Positions 50,516 through 60,274 of a DNA stretch of 64,000 nucleotides are shown here, one piece after another. Where the stretch lies: assembly GCA_951394045.1 (NCBI GenBank), contig OX595987.1, positions 372,001-436,000 on the forward strand, given 5' to 3'. Below the pieces are notes generated by a model. That model ran no database searches and had not been told where the DNA came from. It saw only the letters and a list, made by a program, of their open reading frames with translations. Within the stretch, counting starts at the first letter, position 1, and every line of letters begins with the position of its first letter. Both the position numbers and the translations under genes were made by a program. The DNA comes from Nitzschia sp. DOCU1 (Eukaryota > Bacillariophyta > Bacillariophyceae > Bacillariales > Bacillariaceae).

Positions 50516-53500
50516 CTAGGCGTCCTTAACTTCCTTGGCTTTTTCTTCGGGTTCCACATCAGACGAAAGAGGCTTATCCGGCGGTGGATCGTCGGCCTGC
50601 TCCTCCTTAATCTCCGGTGTTTCCTTCGTAGCACTAGCAGGAGCGACAGGAGGCTCGGACGGTTTCTTATCTTCCGCGTCCTTCTCGCCAGTTTCCGTTG
50701 CATCAACTGGCGCGTTCACGTCTGCCTTCTCCTTCGCATTGGTACTACCAGAGTCGTCGCTTGTTTTATTGTCATTGCTGGTTGCGGGCTCAGACGATGC
50801 AGGGGAAGGCTCGGACGCACTAGAGGTCGTACTGTCACTAATGACCATGCTGGGAACAGGGTCGGGCGAGGAACCGTTGGGCCGTCGTTCGTGCACTGAC
50901 CACTTCAAACCAATGTTGTTCAATTTGTCAACGTATTCAGCTTTGATCTTGTCTTTGCCGTAGGCAGAGCGCTGGCGATTGATCCATCTACCCAGTGCGC
51001 GTGGTGGGTTATCCGACGTTCTGTAGTTCGCGGGAACGTTACCATCCCACTCGCTCCCGTCTTTGGTCTAATAGTAGCGAAGATGAAAATGCGGCCATAA
51101 GGCGACGGTAGCCTGCAACAAACTAGATGGTATCGTACAAGTATCACTTACCTTTTGCTCAACGTACTCGCAGAGCGTGTCAAACATAGAATCCCAAGAT
51201 GTAGTAGCGAGCATGGACCACTTCAACCCGACCTTTTCGAGGGCCTGAAAACAAAGGATTTGAGACGAAATTCGACAAAAAATGTCGACCGCATCGTTCG
51301 AAAACGTACCAACTGACGATCTTTCCGGAGCTTGCCTGCCTGATAGAGACTTCGCTGCCTGTTGACCCATCGTCCAAGATTCTTGTCCTCGTCCTCCTTG
51401 ATAGCAACGCCAGGTTTGGTCTTGATCCGGTAGTTGGTAGGGACTGTGGGCCAAAAGAGCTCTGTTAGCACGGAGCACAAAACATTCGTCCTGGAATGTG
51501 AAATCGACACGTACCATTTCCGTCCCATTTTCGTCCGGCCTTGGTCTGATCATTGACATAGACGCGCAGTTCTTCCAACATTTCATTCCAAGAATTCGAT
51601 GCCAGCACACTCCACTTCAAGCCAGCATCCACCAAACGCTTCTCCCGATCGTCCTTCAAGACACCCTTGCTTTTTGCCGATCTTTGATTATTAACCCATC
51701 GACCCAGCGCTTTTCCATCCTTGGTCTTGAAGGTCGTGGGGACGTTGCCATCCCACGACCACTCCTTCTTGTCCTCCTCCGACTGGCCAAATGTCTCTTC
51801 CCCCTTTCTTTCCTCAATGAACTCAATTAAGCATTCGAACATGTTGTCCCATTTCTGACTTGACTGCCCTTTGCTAGCTGCTGACTTGGCGGACCCAGGA
51901 GTACTGAACGCCTGTGAATATGGAGTCGAGGCTGTAGTCTTGTGTGAATTTGCCGTGTTGGTCGTTTTCGGAGTGGCGTAGCCCACCGACGATTTGACAT
52001 TGGGAGTGCTGAGATTTTCAATCTTGGGCCTTTTCTTAAGAGGGACCTGAGGCTTCTCGCCTGTAGTTTGTTGCGAAGGTGGAACATAGCCCGCCGCTGC
52101 ACGAGCACGTTCTCGAATGATTTCCATGTCTCGTTCATCAAGTTTCGATTTGGGAATCGGAGGCAACTCAATATGCAATGGCTTTTTAGCTGAAGCCGCC
52201 ACAGGAGGGACTTTGCTGGCTGACGGGGCTGGTGCCGACTTGGCCTTTTTGCTGCTGCTAGCCTTTTTGACTGGAAGCTGCGGCCGTTTTCGCTTGGCAT
52301 TCGATTTTGTCAAAGATTCTTTTGATGAAACCGAAGCAGACGCACTCCGAGCAAACGCTGCAAGATCAATAGCCCCAGCTGCAGCCTCGGCCGCATTGAT
52401 GGCAGCGGCCACAGCGTCGTAATCGACCATGGCGGTCAAAGAACCGGATCTCGGCCGTTGTGCCCAAGCACCTGTTCTGGTGGCCGAGTCCGATGTTGCT
52501 CCAATCATTGGGGAAGCGGTACTACTGATCTCGCTTTGATCTTCTACGTCTTTCGCCGCTTCGGTGGCGGCCACGGCGATCTCCGCTAGCTGATCTCCAA
52601 CCGACGCCATGGCTGCCTTGACCAATTGTTGAATTTCAGAAGGAATTTCATCTTCAGTCGGTAAATGCGAAATAGATGGATCCGTGGCAGTGGAGTTGAT
52701 CGAGTTGATGCGGTCCCGTGTCATGTTGATGCGTGTTGGGATCTTTTCGTCGCTCACCAAAAACGATGAAATGGACTCGTTGCCGTCGGGGTTGGCAGCA
52801 GCTGTCAAGTCATTGGCCAACGAAGAATACACCGAAGCCGCCAGCGCCGCCGTTGAAATGCCCACAGTGCCTTCAATCAAAGACGAATCCGTCCCCGTAT
52901 CTGGAACAGGTATTGACAAATCTGACATGCCACCCCAAGATTCTAGCCGTTCCCGTCGTACACCAAAAGTCTCCACTCGATGATCGTGCAGCGCATCAAA
53001 ACTTCCCAGCCTTTCCCGAACGTCAAAGCTCCCCAGACGGTCCCGGACATCAAAACTTCCTAATCGCTCTTCTCTTCGAAATTCATGCGTGTCAGCTTCT
53101 TCGGCCGCGGCGGAATCCACCAAGGATTCGTTGCCGTCTCCCCCCATGAAGGCTTCCAACAACATTCGATGACTCTGAGAGGTAAACGTCCCGTGGCTGC
53201 TGCTATGACCCGACGCTTTGCTGTGTTCCGATGTACTCCCCTTGCGCAAGGGTGTGTTGGCGGGCCCCTTGATTTTGGCAGCAGCCTGCTTGGCTTCTTC
53301 CCCTAAAGCATCTAGCCGTTCGAGGCTAGCACCGCTGGTCGATCGACGCCGTCCCAGAATAAATCCTGAAGAAGAGTTGGAGTCGCTTCGACTTTTGGGT
53401 CTCAGGGGACTCGACAAGCTACCGCCGTCCATCGCTGGTATGCCATCCAATGCATCCACTGAAGGAAGGGCGTCCACTGTGGATCGCATAGCCAAGCTAA

Positions 53501-54113
53501 TTCCGCCACCCCTCATGAGTGAATCAGCGCCTGTTGGCGTGTCGGGGATATCATCCAAAGATAAGGTAAAATCGACAGATCCTTTTCGTTTCCTAAAGGG
53601 CCGTCGGGACATGGGCGGAGAGCTCACACTACTTGTCGTTGCAGCGGTCGTTGGTGGAGCTGGATTGTTTGAAGACGCCGCAGCAGGAGGTATTGTTGTT
53701 TCACTTTCGGTAGTCGTTGGCGCTGTCTTCTGCGCAACCGCCTCGGAAGCATCCGCTGTTGTTTCGGCAGCAGTCGTCGTTTCGGAATCATTGCTGTCGT
53801 TCCGCTTCTTCTTGGTTCTGTCTGCAGATTTCGATGCAGTAGTGTTGTTTATGGTTGGAGTGGCACCCACTGCCATTGCTGGTTTTTTCTTTTTTGGCGT
53901 AATGGTTGTTGAAGTGCCTGTTTCTGCAGCCGCAGGCTTCGACGCAGGACTCTCTAGCTGTTTGTGCGATGCCGAATTATTGCTTGCCACGCTGCTTCCG
54001 ACTTCACTTCCTCCGATGCTCCCAAGAGACCCAGTGGCGAAATCATCGGAAGACTCTCGGCGCCTCCGAGCGGTTGCTAGTGCAGTCGTAGTGGCAGTGA
54101 CTTTGGACGTCAT
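50516..54113 (-). CDS. Large protein with three C-terminal helicase-associated (HA) domains
   Basis: Four exons (54113-51515, 51443-51310, 51244-51152 and 51067-50516) joined by introns of 71, 65 and 84 bp encode 1125 residues. The first ~750 residues are disordered and Ser/Thr/Ala-rich. They include near-perfect repeats of RLGSFDVR (52945-53078) and basic patches. Three HA-type units follow. Each has W-x-x-M-x-x-x-L near its start, a W-[DS]-W-D-G-N-V-P or WDGNVP core, LGRW-[VI]-N-x-QR, and a closing GLKWS. Each of the three introns falls inside or between these units, consistent with duplication of an exon unit. An acidic Pro/Ala tail ends the protein. HA domains are numerous in diatoms and are thought to bind nucleic acid; no helicase core is present. 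A nuclear DNA- or RNA-binding role is an inference. Confidence 0.85.
52945..53078 (-). repeat. In-frame short tandem repeat in the HA protein
   Basis: About four copies of a 10-11-residue unit, with core RLGSFDVR-[DE] and decayed versions (RVETFGVRRE, RLESWGG). At the DNA level the unit is about 30 bp, and copies differ by several synonymous changes. It encodes a charged amphipathic repeat in the disordered region. Confidence 0.75.
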
Positions 54114-55418
54114 CTTCTATTACAACCTCGCACAGAACACTCGGCCGATCAACAATGAATGAGACAATTGTTCTTAATTTTCTGAATCGAAAGAACGAGC
54201 GACGGACTCAGCTCTCGTTTCGATTCAGAGTCAACACAAATTCACCCTGGCAAAAGCAACGATTGTTGAATCCTTGGCAACACTCTTTTACTTGCAAAGA
54301 ACAACGTCTTATTGCAACGGGGGGTGAGATGATGCTGACGATTCTGTACTGGCAAGCCATCCACAACGGACATCGCATTGCACCCTTTTGCAGCGAAAGA
54401 AGCACTGATTGGATTTCGGAACGGTATGAATGGCCGCCAAGCACATCGTCCGCAGGAGTTGGGGCCGAATTCCGTATTCGGGTCGATTCTCACATGGATG
54501 TCCACGACGGGAGGAATTTTGCTTTCATTCACGATCGAACAAGACTAAATGATGACTCATTGGACTAGATAAATTTAACCTCCTGATCGCAGACAGACGC
54601 TTGGCCCCTCGCGCCTTGGTCTACTGTATGACGTCAGTCGAAAGAGTCGTCCAAAGCGCATGCGGCCCGTCGGATCCATTAGCCACTGACTGTAGCAAGA
54701 GGCTCTAGAAGTGTATTCTATTAGCTAATAATGATAGCCAAAAAATTTAACGGAGGCGACTCAGGGTCAAGAACATAGTCAGTAGTGTCACGACCCGTTC
54801 GTTTTGGCTTGACACTTCTTCATTCCACGATTGGTGGTGGTGCGCTGCCAGGAAGAAACGCAACAATAAAGTACACCAGATGAAGAGGATCCAGCAAATG
54901 CCAGTGGTGGTGACTCCTCGTACTTGCCTATTGGTAGAACATCTAGTCTAGCAGGACGATCAAATGAAAAGCGAAGCATTGGGCTTCGCCACGAGACCAC
55001 GACGGACAAAGTTATTGGCGTCGAGCAACTTGCTGTTCAGTTGGCTTCTTGCTTTCTTCTTAGGCCATGCAATTAGAGCCGGCTTCACTACCAAGTCATC
55101 AAGATCTTTAGCCTGTATATTACGTCTCATCGTGCCAAGGAAGTTCAAATATGGAATATCATGTAGGCCTGCGGTGTACCACGGCTGTTGCTCTCTTCCG
55201 GGATGGGGTGCTGAGGAAGATTCGAAGCATCGACGCACTGCCGAACAAGAGGCCAAGAAAGTGGCAATGGCTCGACTGATATAAGGAGGCACCTCTCAGT
55301 CATTAGCACAATGCGATGCATCCCCTGTAGTCGCCTAAGCAACCGAGTTTGATTCATGGATCGACGTCGGAAGAATGCTAACATCAGCGCGCCTCCCTCT
55401 TTGGTTCCAAGTACACCA
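54114..55418. other. Spacer upstream of the HA gene, with weak frames
   Basis: A plus-strand frame with ATG (54155-54568, 137 codons) overlaps the HA promoter region and has no domain; I do not support it. The minus-strand fragment at 54960-55384 is listed separately. AT-rich stretches occur around 54570-54780. Confidence 0.35.
54960..55384 (-). pseudogene. Possible gene fragment of unknown family
   Basis: The minus strand has a frame with ATG at 55384 (MLAFFRRRSMNQTRLL, then MHRIVLMTER). It appears to continue, one frame over from about 55292, as ISRAIATFLASCSAV, then WYTAGLHDIPYLNFLGT, DDLVVKPALIAWPKKKARSQL and a stop at 54962-54960. The second part has natural protein composition. No ATG opens it, and no domain is recognised. 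It could be a small spliced gene, a frameshifted remnant, or chance. Confidence 0.3.
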
Positions 55419-56936
55419 TCACACCGGAGATAACACGCGGTCTACGCATTCGTGCCCGCACCCTGCATCCTGCACATAACAACTCTTCTCCGCCAGTTGT
55501 GGTTGAAAGGTCCCATTGGCACTGCAGGGAAAGAATGCCTCGTCCAGACACAGTTCTTGCGCTCGTGCTTGAAGGCGTTCAATGGACTCCGCCACGCGCT
55601 GCACCCGATCTGTTCCCAATGCCTCTATCGTCATTTGCAAACTAGCATTAGCAGCGTGGTAGAGCAAGACATCGGCATTCCAGAGTGGATGTTTGGTTTC
55701 GAAATATTCCTTCAGCTCGGGCGTAAGTACTGCTTTGGGAATTACAGTACAAGTATCGTTGTGACCCCCATCATCAAATCCACCAGATCGTTTGGAGTTC
55801 AGGACAATCACGTCCTGGGGTTGCAAGTCCCAAAGCAAGACCATTACGGCGAGAGACTCTGTCATGCGCTCGGTCAATCCTAAAAAGTCGTAATTCTCAA
55901 AAATTTCCGATTTGATGTAGGAAACCAACTCGGTCCTGTTCTTTCGAAGTTCATGAAGCGGCCACAGTGGTGCTCGACTCGTCTTGGTTGGTACCAAGTA
56001 TCGTGTTTGTCGTCCTTTAATGCGGGTCTGTATCTGCTTCTGAATATCCTCGGACGTCATGTCGGTACGATTATTTCGTCCAATCTCAAAGTGATAAATA
56101 TGCGACAAGTCTCGAGCTGCAGGATTTCGTACAAAGGTCCACAAGAGTGATTTGGTAGGATGCCGTCGGGCATGCATGCGATTATCTGCGAATTCATGAC
56201 GAGTATAGGCTTTGCAAACAGCAGTAGAAATGCTGCTACTGGGCCCAGCCGTCTTGTTTTGTTGTTGCCGTTGTCCCACATGATGGGCAATCGACCATGC
56301 AATGCCTTCACACGTACTGCTGCTAGCCTTGTAAGTTTTAATGTAAATCATTCCTTCGGCTACTTCATCGTGGCCTAGCAGAAAGGATGTCGGTGGATTC
56401 GGCTCTAACGTGCCGCACCAACTGTCGACCGATCGTGGCTGCCAAACTTTTGCCAGCTTTGGAACATAATGTTTCCACCACGTCGGAGACGGTGGTGTTT
56501 TCACCTTCTTACCAACGACAGCGGTATCATCTTTAAAATCAGAAGCCACTGTATCAATTGTAGTTACATTTTCGGCGGTGGTTGTCGGAGGAAGTGCCGC
56601 TTGCAGTGGACTACGATCCGATGACGGATCTTTGACCGGAAGGACTTGGTCGGAGCTGCGTGTTTCTTTCACCAGACTAGTACCGGCAGTCAATTTCGAA
56701 GACTCCAGAAAGTCTGCTTTCGATTTTGACAACACTGGGGCATCTTGCAAACAATTTGACTCAACCAAAGGAGCATGTGGTTGTTGCTGGTGATGTTCGA
56801 TCGTCCAGAGAAGCGTCGACGTCCAGTAGCCAGCTCCAAATCCAAAGATGAGAATCCTTAGCCACCTCCGACATGACACATGGCGTTGAGAGTGATCCAG
56901 ACCTTGATGCTGCTGCGTGGAATCGTGGCCCTTCAT
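55419..56936 (-). CDS. Golgi-type II membrane sulfotransferase-like protein
   Basis: From ATG 56936 the product has 505 residues. A short basic cytoplasmic tail precedes one membrane anchor (about 24-44, WLRILIFGFGAGYWTSTLLW), then a Ser/Thr-rich stem and a lumenal catalytic domain. The 5'-phosphosulfate-binding loop is seen as IYIKTYKASSST (about 197-208) and the 3'-phosphate-binding motif as FVRNPAARDLSHIYHF (about 268-283). Both fit galactose-3-O-sulfotransferase/sulfotransferase-2-type enzymes that use PAPS. Later conserved-looking blocks are YDFLGLTERMTESLAV and LLWDLQPQDVIVLNSK. Several Asn-x-Thr/Ser sites support lumenal exposure. It probably sulfates cell-surface or extracellular polysaccharide or glycoprotein; the acceptor is not known. 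Confidence 0.8.
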   Translation of the reverse strand: MKGHDSTQQHQGLDHSQRHVSCRRWLRILIFGFGAGYWTSTLLWTIEHHQQQPHAPLVESNCLQDAPVLSKSKADFLESSKLTAGTSLVKETRSSDQVLPVKDPSSDRSPLQAALPPTTTAENVTTIDTVASDFKDDTAVVGKKVKTPPSPTWWKHYVPKLAKVWQPRSVDSWCGTLEPNPPTSFLLGHDEVAEGMIYIKTYKASSSTCEGIAWSIAHHVGQRQQQNKTAGPSSSISTAVCKAYTRHEFADNRMHARRHPTKSLLWTFVRNPAARDLSHIYHFEIGRNNRTDMTSEDIQKQIQTRIKGRQTRYLVPTKTSRAPLWPLHELRKNRTELVSYIKSEIFENYDFLGLTERMTESLAVMVLLWDLQPQDVIVLNSKRSGGFDDGGHNDTCTVIPKAVLTPELKEYFETKHPLWNADVLLYHAANASLQMTIEALGTDRVQRVAESIERLQARAQELCLDEAFFPCSANGTFQPQLAEKSCYVQDAGCGHECVDRVLSPV

Positions 56937-57395
56937 GTCGAATTCCCTCCCTTGCGACACCACGGGGAAGATTTGTCGTCCTCGCACCTCAGCGGCAGCT
57001 AGTTACGCTAGTGGGCGTTCCGTCGTCAGGCAAAGTCTTACTATTGTGGCTCGTGATTCATAGTGGGATTATCAACTGTTGGGACTGTAGGTGCAGGGAC
57101 GTTCCCTGCTTTATCATCATAGCTGCGGGGTATGGCAGTGTCAGTCATCTCATGGTCATTTTGTGTTTGGGTGGCACGAAAAATTGAAACTGGGTTTTCA
57201 TACGCGAACAAATGGGCTTCCACGTGGCACTCACTTAGAAAGCGTCTCGTAGGCGAGGGCACCCAAGCATTCCAGGTATCGTACTCTACTACTAGAGAGC
57301 CAAACACTAACATAGAGTCGCAAGCTTTATTGTAAAGATGCTTTGGTGCCTCTGAGCTGCTGCATGTGTGCGTTTACTAGTAGAGTTCTTTCATT
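56937..57395. other. Spacer between two minus-strand genes
   Basis: This 459-bp spacer should hold the sulfotransferase promoter and the 3' end of nothing obvious. The frame at 57041-57313 has no features. Confidence 0.35.
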
Positions 57396-59087
57396 CTATC
57401 GTAATTCTGTGTGTCGAATCAAAAAGTCATTTGAAATTTCAGGATGAAGGGATATCTCAGTGATTGTCCCTCCATTGCTTTCGATATATTCGCAAACCGA
57501 AGCGACGGCTGCGGGCACACAATAGTCGATAGACCCGTCTAAGAAGCGGCAAAAATATGAGCCACCAGGTCCCAAAGATACTTCGGAAATGGCGGCCCAG
57601 CTAGCGAGGCGTCGTTCCAGCCGTTCTTGCAATCGTCGAGGAATATTCTTCCATGCGGCGCGGCCATCGCGGCCGAGAATAATCCAGGAGTTCACAAGAC
57701 GCTTGGTTCCACTATCTTCGTCTTCGAGCGAGGTGAGTGGACCAAAGACGACTTTGTAAATGTCCCAACTCTTGACAATGGAATGAAAGTCGGTATCGTC
57801 CGCAACGGCAGAGCCCCACCAGGTTTCACCTGATCTGAACTCGGCAAAATAACAGCCGAGTGGACCTGTACTGAGACGGACGAGATCCCCAAGCTCACAT
57901 TGGTTATCGCCACCGACTTCTTGGATCCGGCGATAAAGCTTGGGGGGAATCCGACCCCAGGTCTGAGCTCGACCAGTGTCACGGCTAAGGAAAAAGCCCG
58001 ACATTTGATTTGCTTGGCTATGATCGAACTTTTTCGTTCCATGGCTGGAACCCGAGTCCTTGAGGAGGACCACTTGTCGTATCGATGTTGCGGCCCCACC
58101 AGCCCGACAATTGTGTGGGCCCAAAGTTAGGCAATCCGGTGGGGGCATCACCGTTCCGCGCTTCTTGCTAGAGTTGCTTCCGGCGTGGGCTTTAAGCAGT
58201 TCCGGTAGCTTTGCACCACACTTACTCAAGAATGCTTCTCGAGCACGGGCGTTACCAAAGCACATGGTAAAGCAGTTACCACGCATGGTCTCGAGCCGTT
58301 TCCGTTCAGCGTCCGTCAGCCTAGCCGAATCCAATAGCTTCTGGACATCCCACTCCACGGAAGAGGCACCAATCAAGGGTGACTGTGCAATAGGAGACCG
58401 TGCAGCCGTCGGAGAGGCCGATTGTGTTTTTAGTTTTGTTTGCAAGTAGTCGCGGTCTCGCTCCAATGCTTCCATCTCCATGTTCATTTGCTCCAACTCC
58501 TGATGCACTGCAGTATATTCATCAGCTACATGAGAATGCTGCAGCAGATTTAGGACGTCATCATAAGCAGCTTCAACCGGAGCCATGCCATGTAGAGGGA
58601 TTCTATGATCTTTGGGCCTCCATTGCTCCTGGGGAGTTGACGCTCGGGGAGAAATGCTGAAGCTCCAGGGACTGCGTCCCGGACTGGAGGGTCCGGGGAC
58701 TGCATTTGCAGCAAAGTTCACAGAAAACTGAAGCTTTTGGACTCGTTGGCGCTGGCGCAACTGGGATTGAAGACAGATCACCGGCTCGGCACGAATGGGA
58801 ACTTGCGGCGGCTCTCTGGTTTCCAGAGGACTAGCGGGACCTCCCCCCTTGAAAAAGTCTAAAGAAACTTCGACACCATCAGTCGTATCATGAACGTTCA
58901 TTCTCTGGAAACGAGGGTCATCATCCCTTCGTTTCTCTGCGACCTCTTGGTTATTCCTGCCTCGACCGTTCTGGTACTGTGATCTCCGACTGTTATTCAT
59001 CCTACGTGCATTTTTCGGGGAGCTTAACGATAACTTTAAAACTTGATGAGTCGGAGAAACTTCGTCGCGGCGGCCGAAGTGAAACAT
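57396..59087 (-). CDS. Protein with coiled coil and paired W-x-x-IP/GP-G-x-YF repeats, unknown function
   Basis: A single frame of 563 residues from ATG 59087. The N-terminal ~165 residues are basic and disordered. A short coiled coil lies at about 190-220 (YTAVHQELEQMNMEMEALER). A Cys-containing segment at about 265-300 (NCFTMCFGNARAREAFLSKC) may be structured. Two related units of about 50 residues occur at 377-428 and 479-528. Each begins W-[GK]-x-IP-x-x-L, continues with [IL]-x-x-[VL]-x-L-[ST]-x-GP-x-G-x-YF, and ends with F-x-x-G. Similar tandem units are found in many uncharacterised stramenopile proteins as far as I know, but I cannot name a domain. No targeting peptide is seen. Function unknown; an interaction module is likely. 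Confidence 0.72.
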   Translation of the reverse strand: MFHFGRRDEVSPTHQVLKLSLSSPKNARRMNNSRRSQYQNGRGRNNQEVAEKRRDDDPRFQRMNVHDTTDGVEVSLDFFKGGGPASPLETREPPQVPIRAEPVICLQSQLRQRQRVQKLQFSVNFAANAVPGPSSPGRSPWSFSISPRASTPQEQWRPKDHRIPLHGMAPVEAAYDDVLNLLQHSHVADEYTAVHQELEQMNMEMEALERDRDYLQTKLKTQSASPTAARSPIAQSPLIGASSVEWDVQKLLDSARLTDAERKRLETMRGNCFTMCFGNARAREAFLSKCGAKLPELLKAHAGSNSSKKRGTVMPPPDCLTLGPHNCRAGGAATSIRQVVLLKDSGSSHGTKKFDHSQANQMSGFFLSRDTGRAQTWGRIPPKLYRRIQEVGGDNQCELGDLVRLSTGPLGCYFAEFRSGETWWGSAVADDTDFHSIVKSWDIYKVVFGPLTSLEDEDSGTKRLVNSWIILGRDGRAAWKNIPRRLQERLERRLASWAAISEVSLGPGGSYFCRFLDGSIDYCVPAAVASVCEYIESNGGTITEISLHPEISNDFLIRHTELR

Positions 59088-60274
59088 TGTCCCGACTAGG
59101 AGTTAAAACACACAACAAGAATCAAAAGATTGCTGGGGGCTGGTAACAATCCAACAATGATGCCGCTGCATAACATAAACGACACATTCAAGTTGCTGGT
59201 TGATTTATCCGGCATCGCCATTGCCAAAGTTAGATGCGCATGCATCTTCCTTTGGAGCCGGGCCATTATCAACTGAAATGCCGACTGTCGCGCGCCTGTG
59301 CAGCTCATAATAATTTCTTCATCCTCGTATCTGAATAATTGCGAAAGGCCGCCCATACAAAAATGAAGCAATTGTTGCGGGCCCGGCTCCCAACAACCGA
59401 AGCGCCAGAACAAACATTGATCTCTACGTTATATCCCATCTATTTGTGGTACCTACCAGGTACAGTATACGTCATATACCGTATATTGTGACCAGTTCGC
59501 GCGCACAGAAATTAAAGGGAGAGAGAGAGCTCTCAATGGCCCTTTCGCTGGCAAGGACATGTTTCGGTAGGTACAGTACAGTGATGTAGGATGCCGTTTC
59601 AGGCTTCAACATGACATTTAGAGAGCCATTTACCTAATGTTGTGTAGAATGTTGGGAATTGTTCCGTCGATGCGTCATGGTGGACCCAAAATAAAACACG
59701 TGCATTACATACAGTCTGTGAGGGTAGAGGCAGGTGTTTTTTATCCTCAGCACGACCGGTCCCGACACTTCGCAAATTGCTCCTCCTCCTCATCGCTGCT
59801 AGTTTCCCCTTCTTGATTACACTTCCTTACGACTAGCACAATCAGATTATTGGCACAATTGTTTCGAGAAAGAATCGATTATTCTGCTTTTGCTTCTTTG
59901 CAAGAAGTATCACGTTTTGCGGGCCTTTAGCAGTGTCTAAATCGCGAACTTAAAAGTTTCCGCCGGGGGAGGGTGTTAATTCACTTGACGCGATCTATCT
60001 GGGATTGGAAACAAGTAATGGCCGGCCATCCTTTCGCGGCTTGAAATAAACCATCTGAGATAAGTCGAACGTTCGGGATCGTAGTAGGCGTCCTGAATTT
60101 TCTTGGGGCCCCAAACAAGAAGCAACAATCCTCGCCGTGCTGCTAGCGGTTGTGGTGGGCGTTTGCACGAAAGGTTATACGAGTGCGTTTGTCCCAACAA
60201 CCGGTGGTCTGAGAGGATCAAAGAGATCCAGATAAGCGTCTGATCAATCAGGAAAAGGCCTTATAAGTTCCATA
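59088..60274. other. Divergent spacer without a supported gene
   Basis: This 1187-bp divergent region contains a GA run (GGGAGAGAGAGAGC near 59518) and short palindromic GGTACC words (59448-59465). Small frames (59096-59413, 59599-59793 and 59976-60221, all minus) lack domains. It should include two promoters. Confidence 0.35.

Noticed and set aside
53218..54162. 314-codon plus-strand frame opposite the HA gene
   Set aside because: Antisense to a Ser/Ala/Thr-rich frame with clear exon continuation into HA domains; Val/Ala/Leu richness is a mirror effect.
54155..54568. 137-codon plus-strand frame upstream of the HA gene
   Set aside because: Has an ATG but no domain and occupies the HA promoter region; composition not distinctive.
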